From assembly GCF_025562715.2 (NCBI RefSeq), contig NZ_JAPFCC010000001.1, positions 1,134,501-1,198,500 of the forward strand: a stretch of DNA of 64,000 nt, given 5' to 3'. Under the pieces are notes generated by a model. It had not been told where the DNA came from. It was given only the letters and a program-made list of their open reading frames with translations, and did not search any database. Positions within the stretch are counted from its first letter, which is position 1. Each line of letters begins with the position of its first letter. This DNA comes from Endozoicomonas gorgoniicola (GTDB taxonomy: Bacteria; Pseudomonadota; Gammaproteobacteria; Pseudomonadales; Endozoicomonadaceae). This document shows positions 37,001 to 46,800 of this stretch, one piece after another. A program made the position numbers and the translations under genes.

Positions 37001-37669
37001 GTCTGGCAATTCGCCCCGAATGACTTCCAGATTGTGTTTGCCAAGCCAGCTGCGAATACTGCCCAGAAGGTCTGCAGGTGTATTCCAGAGGTCACGGGTC
37101 AGGCTGGCAAGGGATTTGTTGACGGGATAGAAATGACGACGCCAGAAGTCAGCCGCCGTCTGTTGCAGCAGGCTGGTTTCGTCGGTAATCAGTTCGCTGG
37201 TAAACAGCGTGCCGCTTTCAAATGCATGCTGTTTGAGCATTCGCTGGCAGAAACCGTGAATGGTAAACACAGCTGCTTCGTCCATCTGCCGTTCGGCAGC
37301 GAGTAACAGGGCAATGCGTTCTTTCCGGCGGTCAAGGTCGTCGATCAGGTCCTGAATAAATGGATCACTGGATTGCCCGGCAATAAAATCCATGCGGGCG
37401 TCGTGCAGTCTTGCCCGAATACGGTCACGCAGTTCTGCGGTGGCTGCATCGGTAAAGGTGACCACCAGAATCCGGTCGGCACTTAGAGGCTCAGGGTGGG
37501 CAGAGTCATCATCACCGTGTCCCAGAACCAGCCTTAAATAGAGATTGGCAATGGTATAGGTTTTGCCTGTTCCGGCACTGGCCTCAATCAGACGGTTACC
37601 ATGCAGCGGAAAGCGAAACGCATCAAGATTTTCGGGGATATTATCTGCTATCTGAGTCTGTTCCGTCAT
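34013..37669 (-). CDS. recB: Exodeoxyribonuclease V beta subunit
   Basis: This 1218-residue 3'-5' helicase and nuclease subunit of RecBCD has Walker A RLIEASAGTGKTYTIANLYLRLV (~residues 27-49) and UvrD-type motifs (AMIDEFQDTDPLQYRIF, NWRSTSNMINAVN). The C-terminal nuclease domain carries LKGMLKGFIDLTFEYQGRWYVLDYKSNWLGE, with the catalytic Asp and DYK. Length is close to E. coli RecB (1180). The C-terminus ends in a small repeat-derived tail (LFTGELFTGDLSTGENE). Its start overlaps recC's stop (ATGA), and its stop touches recD's start. Confidence 0.96.
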   Translation of the reverse strand: MTEQTQIADNIPENLDAFRFPLHGNRLIEASAGTGKTYTIANLYLRLVLGHGDDDSAHPEPLSADRILVVTFTDAATAELRDRIRARLHDARMDFIAGQSSDPFIQDLIDDLDRRKERIALLLAAERQMDEAAVFTIHGFCQRMLKQHAFESGTLFTSELITDETSLLQQTAADFWRRHFYPVNKSLASLTRDLWNTPADLLGSIRSWLGKHNLEVIRGELPDSVESFKQTYIDSVLAVKTLWQQEQQTIEDRLRSAGLKKRSKALSRLNDMNRFINGSGLQPSLGSSNDGWEIYSPEALKKDTTKAGTPPEHKVFELIGQLVEQPLSAKNAWSGMIRDQALAEIRTKVRELKRRKHQMAFDDLLANLGRALENDVNGTLASAIREQFPVAMIDEFQDTDPLQYRIFSQIYGDGSSKDAGLLMIGDPKQAIYAFRGADIFTYMQARQQVSAHYTLGTNWRSTSNMINAVNTLFDQVDNPFLYEDIPFLQVRHSERADNSRLLLEGKPVTALQVWLQQGDEKPVVSSGSYESVMAQATANQINRLLTDANINECVIEKKGEQTPLQAGDIAVLVRTSRQGHMIRDALNAQNIACVYLSNKESVFDCQEAVDLQRLLAACLTPTDERTLRSALATPLLALSASTLDELNQNEELWEQRVEEFSRYKELWDRYGVLPMLRQLIHQNRISERLLGDSTSGERQLTNLLHLGELLASASQEQETPHALLRWLAEHSQNPDNNADEQQLHLESERNLVKIVTIHKSKGLEYNACFLPFACSLRNATEPVFHDQNKGRTQLDLSGDPDALIKADHERLAEDLRLMYVAMTRSVHCCYVGVAPLKKGNSGKDPVTDLHKSAFGKLLEKGDTIKPSDLTARLQAMDEKHTFIEVYEPPLEPLPAFQPVDDHTETLTAKSFTGSIEKNWWMTSYSALSKTAHSSSGQPHASASDEQPGIDMEVQEESAVKPESTTVEHSIFTFPKGARPGTFMHTLFERLTPTHSTPELMPQFVNEQLQREGLGEEWCDTLVTMLTNCLDAPLDGQQMTLRSLPEQARKVEMEFYLPLSELNAHKLNTLLQQHDPLSAKAAPLAFSNLKGMLKGFIDLTFEYQGRWYVLDYKSNWLGEQYSDYSRARMEQMMIEHRYDLQYQLYSLALHRLLKTRLPDYNFEQHFGGVIYLFLRGVQSNDSDRHGIYDTRPKQALIEAMDNLFTGELFTGDLSTGENE

Positions 37670-40600
37670 TTTACTTCCTCCAGATAAGGCAGCATGGGTT
37701 GCATCAAGGTCTGAGCCAGCTCGGTCATGGCGTCATAGGCGGGTTCAAGTGCCGGGTAACAACGGCTCATATACACATCCCGTTGTTCACCATCATAGTT
37801 ATAACCACCTTCATAGGCCGTATAAGCTGCATTTTCCGCTTTGTCTTCATCTGCGAACAGCCAACTCCGGGCGGTTTCCGGAAAGAATGCCAGAGGCGTT
37901 TTCTGTCCTTTCTGATAATGCCTGACCAGTTCCTGTAGCTGCTCCAGAGCGTCTTCTTTTTCGACGATATGGTAGATCATCGGTTTCTCAAGGCTTAACA
38001 GGTGGGTGATCGCTGGCTGGTCTGAACAGGCGCACAGGCACAGATGCTCTATCCAGGTCAGCATAAGGTCTTTGCCTTTGACTTTGGCCGGGCGATAGCG
38101 AACCAGACTGTTGTTGTAGATGTTTTTCAGCCAGCCTGTCAGTTGCAGTTCACCGAGCTTCAGATTGACCTCGACGCTCTCCTCTTTATTGTTTTTATTC
38201 TCTTTATTGTTTCCAGTCTCTTTATTGTTTCCAATGTTATCCGGTTTTCGGGTACGGGTTTTTACCTGCTCCGACAACTCCGTCAGGCCGGTTTCCTGTT
38301 CTTCCAGCAGCAGGTCGCCAAAGGCGCCGTGGGGGAGCCGGCCAACGGCTTTCAGGGTCTGGTATACGTCATTGGTATGGCCTTTTTCGAGAAGGTCATC
38401 AAGAACCAGCAGCTTCAACTGGTAAGCATCCAGTCCGCCAATGATAAAGGGTTCTGTTTCCTCCAGAGCCTCGTCACCGTCCTCGAAAAACACCTTCAGC
38501 CGACGGTTGCAGAAACTCTTGCAGGGGTTTCGGTAAAAACGCAGCAGTTCACTGAGTTCCAGCACATATTGCCTGTCCTTTTCTTCGGGCAGGGCTGTGT
38601 CTATAAAGGCGGTGGTGTCTATCTCATCCCGTCTGGCAGCAGGCAGCCATTCTCTGGCATAGCTAAACAGAGGGCTAAACAGAGGGCTGAACAGAGGGTT
38701 GTCCACTGAGCGGCTGTTGGGCATGAAGTTGCCGGGACTGAAGGGTTGCAGGGTATGCTCTGTCAACAGGTGGTGTTTGATGGGGTGGTCATTAATCGTG
38801 TAATTCTGGTCAATATAATCCAGCAGCTCCGTCACCAGTACCGAAGGTACACGTTCAGTGTTGTCTTTTACGCTGCGTCCGACATAGCTGATATAGAGTT
38901 TTTCCCTGGCGGACAGCAGGGCTTCCAGAAACAGGTAACGGTCATCTTCCCGGCGGGAACGGTCGCCACGACGGGGGTGTCGGGCAATCAGATCAAAGCC
39001 GGTTGGGGCAATGCTGCGCGGGTAAGCCCCGTCGTTCAGTCCCAGCAGACAAACCACCTTGAATGGAATGGAGCGCATGGGCATCAGGGTGCAGAAATTA
39101 ACCTGTCCGGCAAGGAAGCGCTGACTGCTGCGCTGGCTGGACAGACGTTCGGTCAGATAGCTCAGTAATACCGGGCGTGTCAGCGGTTCATTATAGCCAG
39201 CGTCGTTTAATTGCTGATGCAGGTTCTCAAGGCTTTCATGAACCAGCTTTAATGCGTATTCGTCATTTTCGTCCGCCAGAAAGAAACGCTCATTGATGTC
39301 ATGAATATAAGCCGTCCACTCCTCAATGGAGCGATCCTGTCCAAGTGTTTTCGCCAGATGGTCAGCATGGTCAATAAATTCTGCCAGCTGTCCGGCCAGA
39401 CGGGCGCTCATGCCCTGTACGGCTTCAAAGGGTAAAATATTGTCGTACAGTCCACAGGCTTCCGGCATGGCATAGCCCAGCAGCAGACGACGCAGGCCAA
39501 ACAGCCAGGAGTTGCTCTCCCTGCGTGGCAGGTCGAAGTGTGCCTGATGGTCGGGGTTAAGTCCCCAGCGGATGCCGGTTTCGTCGACCCAGCGACGCAG
39601 TGTGTCCAGATCATCGGCCGTGAGTTCAAAACGTCGTTGCAGGGCAGGGATTTCCAGCAGTTCCAGTAGCTCTGGCGCAGTGCAGCGACTGTTATCCAGA
39701 TCCAGCAGGTGCAACAATCCGGACAGAATGGGGTGTTCATTTCGGGCGCTGCGATCCGAGATAGAGAAGGGTATACGACGTGGATCGTTCTGGTCCTGAC
39801 TGCCAGCGCCACCAAACACCGCCTGTATCCAGGGGCTGTACTGGTCGACATCGGGTAGCATGACCACTACATCCCTTGGCGTCAGCTCAGGGTTTTGTTC
39901 AAACAGCGCCAGTAACTGGTCGTGTAATACTTCCACTTCCCTGAGCGGACTGTGACAGCTGTGCAGCCGCAGGGACTGGTCAGCAGGGTTGACCGGCTGT
40001 TTGCCGGAAGGTTCTCTTAATTCCAGAATGTCGTTTTGCAGGTGGTGTAGCAGGCCATCGCTATTTCCATCGCCATCGCCATCGCCATTTCCATCAACAA
40101 AGGCACTGATTTCCGGAGCGTCCAGATCATGGAGCTGATGCAGGTAGTCTCGCCCTAATTTACCCATAGAGCCAAGCAGGGGGTTACCGGAAGCGTTCGG
40201 GTCGCTCAATGAATTGTCCAGAGAAAACCCTTTGCGAACAAAGTCATTCTGTCTGCTGGTACTCACGGCAGGCAGGGAGTGAACCAGCTTGTCAGAAGCA
40301 AACTGTTTGGCGGTCATGCGCGCCAGGTATTTGGGGTCTTTCTCATCGCCCCAGTAGTAACGGCAGGGGTTGCACACCAACATGTGAACGTCGGTCTGTT
40401 CGCCCAGAGCTTTTAAGGTGTCAACGAAATGCGGGGGCAGGGCAGAGATGCCAAAGACGAACAGGCGCTTGGGCAGCTTGTGCTGATGATGGCCGTTATA
40501 CAGTTCTTCCAGAAAACGGTGGTGCATATTGGCACGGTGCCAGTGGTTTTGTCCGAGGTTTTCGGTTTTTTTCACCAATGCCCGCCACAGCTCCGGTTGC

Positions 40601-41139
40601 CAGGGTTGCTCAGCGGCGATGCTGTCCGGGTCGCTTCCTTCTTTTGTCCACTGGGCAATCCAGTCGGGACGATACACCAGATATTGGTCAAAGGTGTCAG
40701 CGATTTTTTCTGACAGCTGAAACAGGCGCACACCGTCGTGGTCATCGCTCAGGTATTGTCTGAGGTCGGCAAAACTGTCCCGGTGGATCATTTCTGGCAG
40801 TAGCGTCATGATCTTCCAGGTCATGGCTTCTTTGTTGAAGGCTGATCGCCCGGGGACATCAGGCAGAACCTTGACAAACATATCCCAGAGAAAGCTGGCG
40901 GGCAGTGGGAATGCGGTGGCTGCCGCAATGCCAAAGCCATCAGCCAGTGCCAGGCGCAACCACTGCGCCATGCCGGGGCTTTGCACCAGTATCTGCTCAT
41001 CTTCTAAGGGGTTGGACAGAGGGTCTCGCCGGATTAGCTCGACCAGCAGGTCTTTCAGCACATCAAGCTGATTGGAGTGGTATATGGTGAACACTTCGTT
41101 TATGACAGTTTTCTGTTGGATTGCTGGAAATGGGATCAT
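37666..41139 (-). CDS. recC: Exodeoxyribonuclease V gamma subunit
   Basis: This 1157-residue Chi-recognition subunit of RecBCD has the typical N-terminus FTIYHSNQLDVLKDLLVELI, then QSPGMAQWLRLALADGFGIAA. The middle carries FCTLMPMRSIPFKVVCLLGLNDGAYPRS, and the C-terminal domain matches E. coli RecC (1122 residues). By comparison with E. coli (MLRVYHSN…), translation may start at GTG 41094, 15 codons in; neither candidate has a strong ribosome-binding site. Three low-complexity in-frame repeats interrupt the protein (DGNGDGDGDGNSDG, NNKETGNNKENKNNKE, PLFSPLFSPLF). It is first in the operon. Confidence 0.95.
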   Translation of the reverse strand: MIPFPAIQQKTVINEVFTIYHSNQLDVLKDLLVELIRRDPLSNPLEDEQILVQSPGMAQWLRLALADGFGIAAATAFPLPASFLWDMFVKVLPDVPGRSAFNKEAMTWKIMTLLPEMIHRDSFADLRQYLSDDHDGVRLFQLSEKIADTFDQYLVYRPDWIAQWTKEGSDPDSIAAEQPWQPELWRALVKKTENLGQNHWHRANMHHRFLEELYNGHHQHKLPKRLFVFGISALPPHFVDTLKALGEQTDVHMLVCNPCRYYWGDEKDPKYLARMTAKQFASDKLVHSLPAVSTSRQNDFVRKGFSLDNSLSDPNASGNPLLGSMGKLGRDYLHQLHDLDAPEISAFVDGNGDGDGDGNSDGLLHHLQNDILELREPSGKQPVNPADQSLRLHSCHSPLREVEVLHDQLLALFEQNPELTPRDVVVMLPDVDQYSPWIQAVFGGAGSQDQNDPRRIPFSISDRSARNEHPILSGLLHLLDLDNSRCTAPELLELLEIPALQRRFELTADDLDTLRRWVDETGIRWGLNPDHQAHFDLPRRESNSWLFGLRRLLLGYAMPEACGLYDNILPFEAVQGMSARLAGQLAEFIDHADHLAKTLGQDRSIEEWTAYIHDINERFFLADENDEYALKLVHESLENLHQQLNDAGYNEPLTRPVLLSYLTERLSSQRSSQRFLAGQVNFCTLMPMRSIPFKVVCLLGLNDGAYPRSIAPTGFDLIARHPRRGDRSRREDDRYLFLEALLSAREKLYISYVGRSVKDNTERVPSVLVTELLDYIDQNYTINDHPIKHHLLTEHTLQPFSPGNFMPNSRSVDNPLFSPLFSPLFSYAREWLPAARRDEIDTTAFIDTALPEEKDRQYVLELSELLRFYRNPCKSFCNRRLKVFFEDGDEALEETEPFIIGGLDAYQLKLLVLDDLLEKGHTNDVYQTLKAVGRLPHGAFGDLLLEEQETGLTELSEQVKTRTRKPDNIGNNKETGNNKENKNNKEESVEVNLKLGELQLTGWLKNIYNNSLVRYRPAKVKGKDLMLTWIEHLCLCACSDQPAITHLLSLEKPMIYHIVEKEDALEQLQELVRHYQKGQKTPLAFFPETARSWLFADEDKAENAAYTAYEGGYNYDGEQRDVYMSRCYPALEPAYDAMTELAQTLMQPMLPYLEEVK

Positions 41140-41156
41140 TCAACAGCATGGACTGT

Positions 41157-41220
41157 CAATAGAGCTATATCAATAGAGCTATATCAAGAGAGCTATATCA
41201 AGAGAGCTATATCAAGAGAG
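41157..41220. repeat. 14-bp tandem repeat upstream of recC, 4.6 copies
   Basis: CAATAGAGCTATAT occurs twice and CAAGAGAGCTATAT twice, followed by a partial CAAGAGAG. It lies 18 bp before the longest recC start, in its promoter or leader region. Each unit contains the palindrome AGCT within GAGCTATA. Copy-number change could affect rec operon expression. Confidence 0.92.
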
Positions 41221-41253
41221 TGACATCAGGACAATAATTGCACGGCAGGGCTG

Positions 41254-41538
41254 TCAGGCCCGGCCGTGGCGGTGCAGGGCGCTCATCATGTTACGCCTTT
41301 GCTTTTTCTTTCTGGTGGCAGGTTTGCCGGCGTAGTTAGCCAGGATTTCGCTTTCTGCTTCCTGCAGTTGCGCCATGTTGGGTTTTATTTTTTCCAGATA
41401 ACGCTGGCCCGCGCCGTCCTTGATGTTCAGCTTGCCGCGCAGGCTGGACATCTGCTCCATCAGGTTTGTGGCTTCTTTAATGGCGTTTTTGCCTTCATCA
41501 ACGGTTTTCCGGGCGTTATCTTCAGTTTTGTTATCCAT
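41254..41538 (-). CDS. Small basic hypothetical protein
   Basis: This is a 94-residue protein of unknown function. The first ~45 residues are helical and charged (KTVDEGKNAIKEATNLMEQMSSL), then LEKIKPNMAQLQEAESEILANYAG, and the C-terminus is strongly basic (RKKKQRRNMMSALHRHGR), suggesting nucleic-acid or membrane-surface contact. There is no signal peptide. An AGGGACAGG lies upstream of the ATG. It sits between the recC repeat region and the delta-60-like gene on the same strand. The protein looks like a real conserved small protein but is not recognised. Confidence 0.6.
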   Translation of the reverse strand: MDNKTEDNARKTVDEGKNAIKEATNLMEQMSSLRGKLNIKDGAGQRYLEKIKPNMAQLQEAESEILANYAGKPATRKKKQRRNMMSALHRHGRA

Positions 41539-41598
41539 AGTGCCTGTCCCTGCAGTTCATAGCTAATTTTAGCAGTCGTGGCGGAAGCGGTTCTCGCT

Positions 41599-43587
41599 TC
41601 AGTCCAGTTGCGACATGTCATAGCCTGCTGCTAACAGTGCGAGGGCGAGGACGAGGGCTTTATACCCTGATAAATGGCTGTCTGCGTCGGAGCGGTAGTG
41701 AGACAGCCGTTTTATTAGTGGGTAATGGCTGCTCAGGCCACTGGGCGACAGGATCGCAATGTTGAAATGAGTACGGTTGTGCTTATCCTGAAAAAGCTGG
41801 TTAAACAGGACCATTTCACCGCTGGTGGCGGTATGAGCTTTATACGCAACCAGAGACTCGCCAGGCCCGGGGCTGATAATGGTTTCGCCGTTGTAATTAC
41901 CAAAGTCCTGCTCCAGTGTGCCTGTTTCAGTATCAATGGCGAAAACGTTCAGTTGTCTGGTTATTTCAGGACGAGGGCATAGCTGGACCAGATAATCATA
42001 CAGCTCAGTTTCAATAGAACCAGGTCGTGCCGGCCACCTGCCATCAAAAACCTGATGTTCGTCAGTCAGTTTGGCCTGCAAGCTGAGATTTGCTTCAAAC
42101 TCGACATGGTAGCTTGTGAGTAACGGCTGATTCAGTGGTGATGAAGGCTTTTCTAATCCTTTGCGGAGGACTTCCACCATATCATTACACGTCTTTGTGA
42201 ATTCACGGTTATCGATGGATTCATCCATTACCACCAGAAGACGGTTCTGCTCAGGTTGGTGCATTGCATAACGGGTTGTCAGGCGTCTGAGTGTCTCTCC
42301 GGTAAGGCTTGAACGACCATTGTCGCCGAATGAGTGGTCATCTTCTCCGGTGCGTGTATGCAAGGCATAAACTGCTGACTCTTTATCAGCGCTGAATGGT
42401 GACTCCAGCTTTCCTGTCTGGTTGGGGGACAGTCGCTCTATATTCACCAGCAGGTGCTCTCCTGCAGGCGTTATTGAACGCAGCATATGGCGTTCTTCTG
42501 GTCCGGTTATTTCCCGTCTGCCGGATGTACCAAATGTGCGGTTAAGGGCTCCGGTTGTGCGGTCGAATGAGTAAATCACTGTTGCATTCTTTATATAGGG
42601 AACCGCTGTTGTGTTTTCATCCACTCCCATCACGAGTGCGCCATTGATGGTCAGTGCCATTGCCCTGATTTTGTTATTATGGCCATATTGACTGTCCAGC
42701 CAGGAGGCTTCATTAGTGCAGTCAAAGGGGGCTTCAATCTGGCCGGTGATAAGGTTGACTCTGCAAACCGCTATGCGGTTACTGTATTTTTCTTCTGCCA
42801 GATTGTTCGGGTCGCGAAATGAAGCCCCGATGTACAGATCGTTTCCATCCAGAACGGTTTTGCTTATGAAGCCTTTTGTCTTATCGCTACCGAGGTTCAG
42901 TTGTCCAGCCTCGGCAAAACGGCTGTCGAGCTGTCCGGTCTCAAGGTCAAAGGCGTAAATACGGCTTCCTTCAGAATAAAGGTTCGCTGTCACCAGAAGT
43001 CTGTTGTTGTGGATCAAAAGGCTTTCAGGGAAGTAGCTGTATTGCTCTGCAGGTAAAGTCTGAATGCTATTACTGGCAAAGGTGGTATCTATTTTGCCGG
43101 ATGACAGCCAGAACCTGAGAATATACAGATTCGGTTTATCGGGTGTGTCCTTTAACGACCCAAGGATGGCGATGTAGAGACTATCATCTTTGGCAATACC
43201 TCTGGCGCTATCAACGTTCGAGAATTGCTCCAGTGACACATCGCCTTTGTTACCAAAAGTGGTTATTGGGCTGTTTCTGGTAAATGTTCGGGCGGAAAGG
43301 TTCAGGCGCCTGGAACTCTCTTTATACGATGGGCCTGATGTGGTGACGTACAGCACCATGTCCTGCTCTTCGAGTACAACGATGTCTTCAGGCCAGACTA
43401 TTTTGTCATGGCGGGACGAAGCAGTGATAGGGACTATCTCTGTCTGACTGGTCGTTTTACCCGGGGGTAAAGCCATTGAGAGCGGTGTCAGAAGCAGAAC
43501 CAGAACCAGAACCGGGGGGGTGTGATACAGAAGACGGTTGCACATTCTGGAGAATAACGACAGCACAAGGGTGAAAGCATAGTTCAT
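41599..43587 (-). CDS. Delta-60-like repeat envelope protein, hypothetical
   Basis: This is a 662-residue protein with an N-terminal hydrophobic signal or anchor (~residues 18-40, LLYHTPPVLVLVLLLTPLSMA) and a C-terminal hydrophobic helix (GYKALVLALALLAAGYD). Between them are repeated units ending in a D/N-xxFG-x-x-G pattern: LDSRFAEAGQLNLG, LNRTFGTSGRREITG, DHSFGDNGRSSLTG and LEQDFGNYNGETI. These resemble delta-60 repeats of beta-propeller-like surface proteins. Two membrane segments suggest anchoring in the cell envelope with the repeats outside the cytoplasm. It is transcribed divergently from the giant sensor kinase. No enzymatic motif is seen. Confidence 0.62.
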   Translation of the reverse strand: MNYAFTLVLSLFSRMCNRLLYHTPPVLVLVLLLTPLSMALPPGKTTSQTEIVPITASSRHDKIVWPEDIVVLEEQDMVLYVTTSGPSYKESSRRLNLSARTFTRNSPITTFGNKGDVSLEQFSNVDSARGIAKDDSLYIAILGSLKDTPDKPNLYILRFWLSSGKIDTTFASNSIQTLPAEQYSYFPESLLIHNNRLLVTANLYSEGSRIYAFDLETGQLDSRFAEAGQLNLGSDKTKGFISKTVLDGNDLYIGASFRDPNNLAEEKYSNRIAVCRVNLITGQIEAPFDCTNEASWLDSQYGHNNKIRAMALTINGALVMGVDENTTAVPYIKNATVIYSFDRTTGALNRTFGTSGRREITGPEERHMLRSITPAGEHLLVNIERLSPNQTGKLESPFSADKESAVYALHTRTGEDDHSFGDNGRSSLTGETLRRLTTRYAMHQPEQNRLLVVMDESIDNREFTKTCNDMVEVLRKGLEKPSSPLNQPLLTSYHVEFEANLSLQAKLTDEHQVFDGRWPARPGSIETELYDYLVQLCPRPEITRQLNVFAIDTETGTLEQDFGNYNGETIISPGPGESLVAYKAHTATSGEMVLFNQLFQDKHNRTHFNIAILSPSGLSSHYPLIKRLSHYRSDADSHLSGYKALVLALALLAAGYDMSQLD

Positions 43588-43871
43588 AGATCACTGATCT
43601 CTAGGTGGTTTTGCAGACATTTTTTGTAGCTTTACTGTCTGGCTTAACCCGTAGGTTTGGAGTGTCGAGGTGCAAACAACGCGATCAGCTTAGTCGATAA
43701 AACAGTGAACGACTATTGATTCCTGTTGATCATGTCGGGGCAAAAGATTTGTTCGTGTCAGTTGTGAGTTTGTACTGTCAGCGGTAGCGGATTTCGCTTA
43801 TTACGCAGTGGTTCTGCCAGGAAAAAACAGTACAATAGGGCGGCTTTTCTGCAAGGTCATTCTGGACGGTT

Positions 43872-46800
43872 ATGTCTTACGCCCCACACAAAAAATTCTT
43901 TCTGCTATTGACTCTGATGCCTCTGCTTCTGATGCGACGTCTTGCTGTTTCCTTTGTAAGGCAGGAACCGTCAAAAGGATTTGCTTTGTCTACTGTTCTG
44001 GTGCTGGTCCTTTCGCTGCTGCCCGGGCAATCCATTCAGTGCCGTGAAAATGGTCCTTACTTCTCACCGCTGAAAGTTGCTTACCTGATTGATGATATCC
44101 CCTGGAGCTTTACCAATGATGCCGGTGAGCCGGATGGCATTATGCTGGATGTCTGGCGTACCTGGTCTGAAGCGGTAGGTATTCCACTGCGTTTTTATCC
44201 CATGAACCGGGAGCAGGCGATAAAACGTTTAAAGAACAGTGATGTCGATATCATTGCCAGCCTGGGACTAGAAAACAGGGTGCAGGACGAGCAGTTGGAA
44301 TTGCAGGAAATGCTGACAACCCGCCCCGTTTTTTTTGTCCGGAATGACCTGGAACAGCAAGCCCTGACAGAGGCATTACAAGCTTATGAAGTGGGTGTGG
44401 TGGATGATGGCGAGAGCGAAAATCTGGTCAAATCCCGGTATCCGCAAGCCAGCATCAGATTATATCCATCGCTGGAGGAGATGATTAAAAGCATCTCTAA
44501 CCGTGAGCTGGTGGTCTTTTTTGGTAACAGTGATGTTCTGAGGTATTACCTGAGTGCCAGAGGAATCAGTGTTGACTTTACCATAAACACTGAAGCCCGA
44601 TATCCGGCACAGGGGCTGGTTGCTGCCGTTGAACCGAATCGTCTGGCATTGCGCTCCCTGATTCAGCGAGGGCTGGACGAAATCAGTCAGGAAGGCTGGG
44701 AAACTCTGTCGAAAAAATGGTTTGGCGTCTCTGCCCGGGAAGAGAGTCTGGTGGTTGCCCTTGCCAGTAATTCGGCACCGCTGTCTTTTATTAACGCGCT
44801 GGGCCGTCCTGCGGGGATGTTTGTCGATATCTGGCGGCTGTGGTCCCGGAAAACCGGTGTGCCGGTACACTTTCGAATGGCAGAGCGGGATGAGAGTATC
44901 GACGATTTGCGTACAGGCAGAGCTGATTTTCATGGCAGTCTGTCGCCATCCAGTGCTCGCAGTGAATGGCTGCGTATGTCAACGCCTTATTACGGTCTGG
45001 TTTCACGGCTTTACTTCCGTAATAAGCCTGGTCAGAAGGATCCCGGGGCAGACCTGGAAAATTGTAAAATCGGGGTAGTCAGCCAATCCAGCAATGAAGA
45101 GTTCCTGAATACCTGGTTTGCGAACGCTACGACAGTTCCGGCAGACAATGTGTTTCAACTGATTGACCTGCTGTTTCAAGGCGAGATTGATGTCTTTCTG
45201 GCTGAGCCTGAAGTCGTAGAGTCAGCCCTGAGTGCCATGGGACTCGTGGGGGAAGTCTCTTCCAGCAAATACATTAGTATGAACGAGGCTGTCGCCGCTG
45301 CAGTGCTGGCGGAGCGGGGTGATGAGCTGCTGGCTTTGATTAACAGGGGTTTAAACAATATCACTGCCGATGAATTTCGTTCGATTGAAGAGCGCTGGAT
45401 TCCCAATAGTGATAATCGATATTTCAACCGGCCAAGAACTGCTGTCAACCTGACGGAAGATGAAGGGCGCTGGCTGGCCCAGCATCATGTGTTACGGACG
45501 GTGCTGAATACCAATAACCCGCCGTTCTCATTTAAAGATGACAAAGGGGTTTTACGGGGGCTTGCGGTTGACTTTATACGCCTGATTGAGGAGCGGCTGG
45601 GTATTACCATCGAGATTGAGGAGAGTCGTAATTTCAGTGAGATTCTGGGTGAGGCTTATCGTCGGGAGCTGGATCTGGTGCCAATGATGCAGCGTACTGA
45701 TGAGCGGGCACGTTATCTGGATCTGACACCACCGATCTTTACCGTACCGACCGTTGTTCTGGCCCGTAGCTCTGACACATCGATTCGGTCAGTGTCTGAC
45801 CTGAAAGGAAAAAGTGTCGGTTATATTCCTGGTTATGCATCCTACGATTATTTCCGGGAGCGTATGCCGGATACTGACTTCCAGCCGGTATCCACGGACG
45901 CCAGTGGTTTAAGTCGTATTTCTACCGGCGCTCTCGACGCTATCATTCTCAACCTTGCCTCAGCCAGTTATCAGATGGAAAGGCTTAAACTGACCAATAT
46001 TCACATCGTTGGTGAGGCGGGGTTCAACTTTGAATATGCGGTTGGCAGCCGTAATGACTGGCCAGTGCTGGGCAGTATTCTTGATAAAACCATCAACTCT
46101 TTCACCAGTGAAGAACGGGCTGCCCTGCAATCCCGCTGGATCAGTGTCAGCACCATCAGCTGGGTGCCGGACAAGGAGTTGTTTATCGGGCTGTTACTGG
46201 TCGTGGTGACCCTGATACTGATTATTTACTGGAACCGTCGCCTGACCCTGGAAATTGCTGAACGAGAGCGGGCAGAAAAAGAGTTAAAAGTCCGTGCCGA
46301 CCTTGACCGGCTGTTCAGTAATATCTCACGACAGTTTATGGAGCGTTCGGTGGATGACTCTATCGATTTTTTCCTGAAAAGCGTTGGTGAAAGCCTTGGG
46401 TTTGAGAGTTGTGTTCTGGTGGTGGGCGGTCATCCAAAAGCCAGAATAGAGTACTTTTGGTCCCGACTGGCGTCGTTTGACCCCAAGGCCTTCAGCGATG
46501 CCGGTCGCTATCGTGTAAAGGATTATCTGCATCTTCTGGATGATGGCATTTTGTATGCCAGCGATAAAACGGATAACTCCGGAATGCCGGATGAGTGTAA
46601 AGCCATATGGGAAGCTGAGAAGGTAAAGAATATTGTCTATGTCCCCATGGTGCTGTTTGGTGATGAGGTTGGGGGAGTATGCCTGTTTAACCGTTGCAGC
46701 AGTGCTTTGCCACAGGCCGATGAAATTGAGTTGCTGCGCCGTGGTGGTGAGCTGATTGCTGTGGCACGGGCCCGACAGGAGGCTGATGATGCGCTGAGAC

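Noticed and set aside
41157..41220. Short repeats as a CRISPR array
   Set aside because: Units are contiguous 14-bp copies with no spacers and no cas genes nearby.
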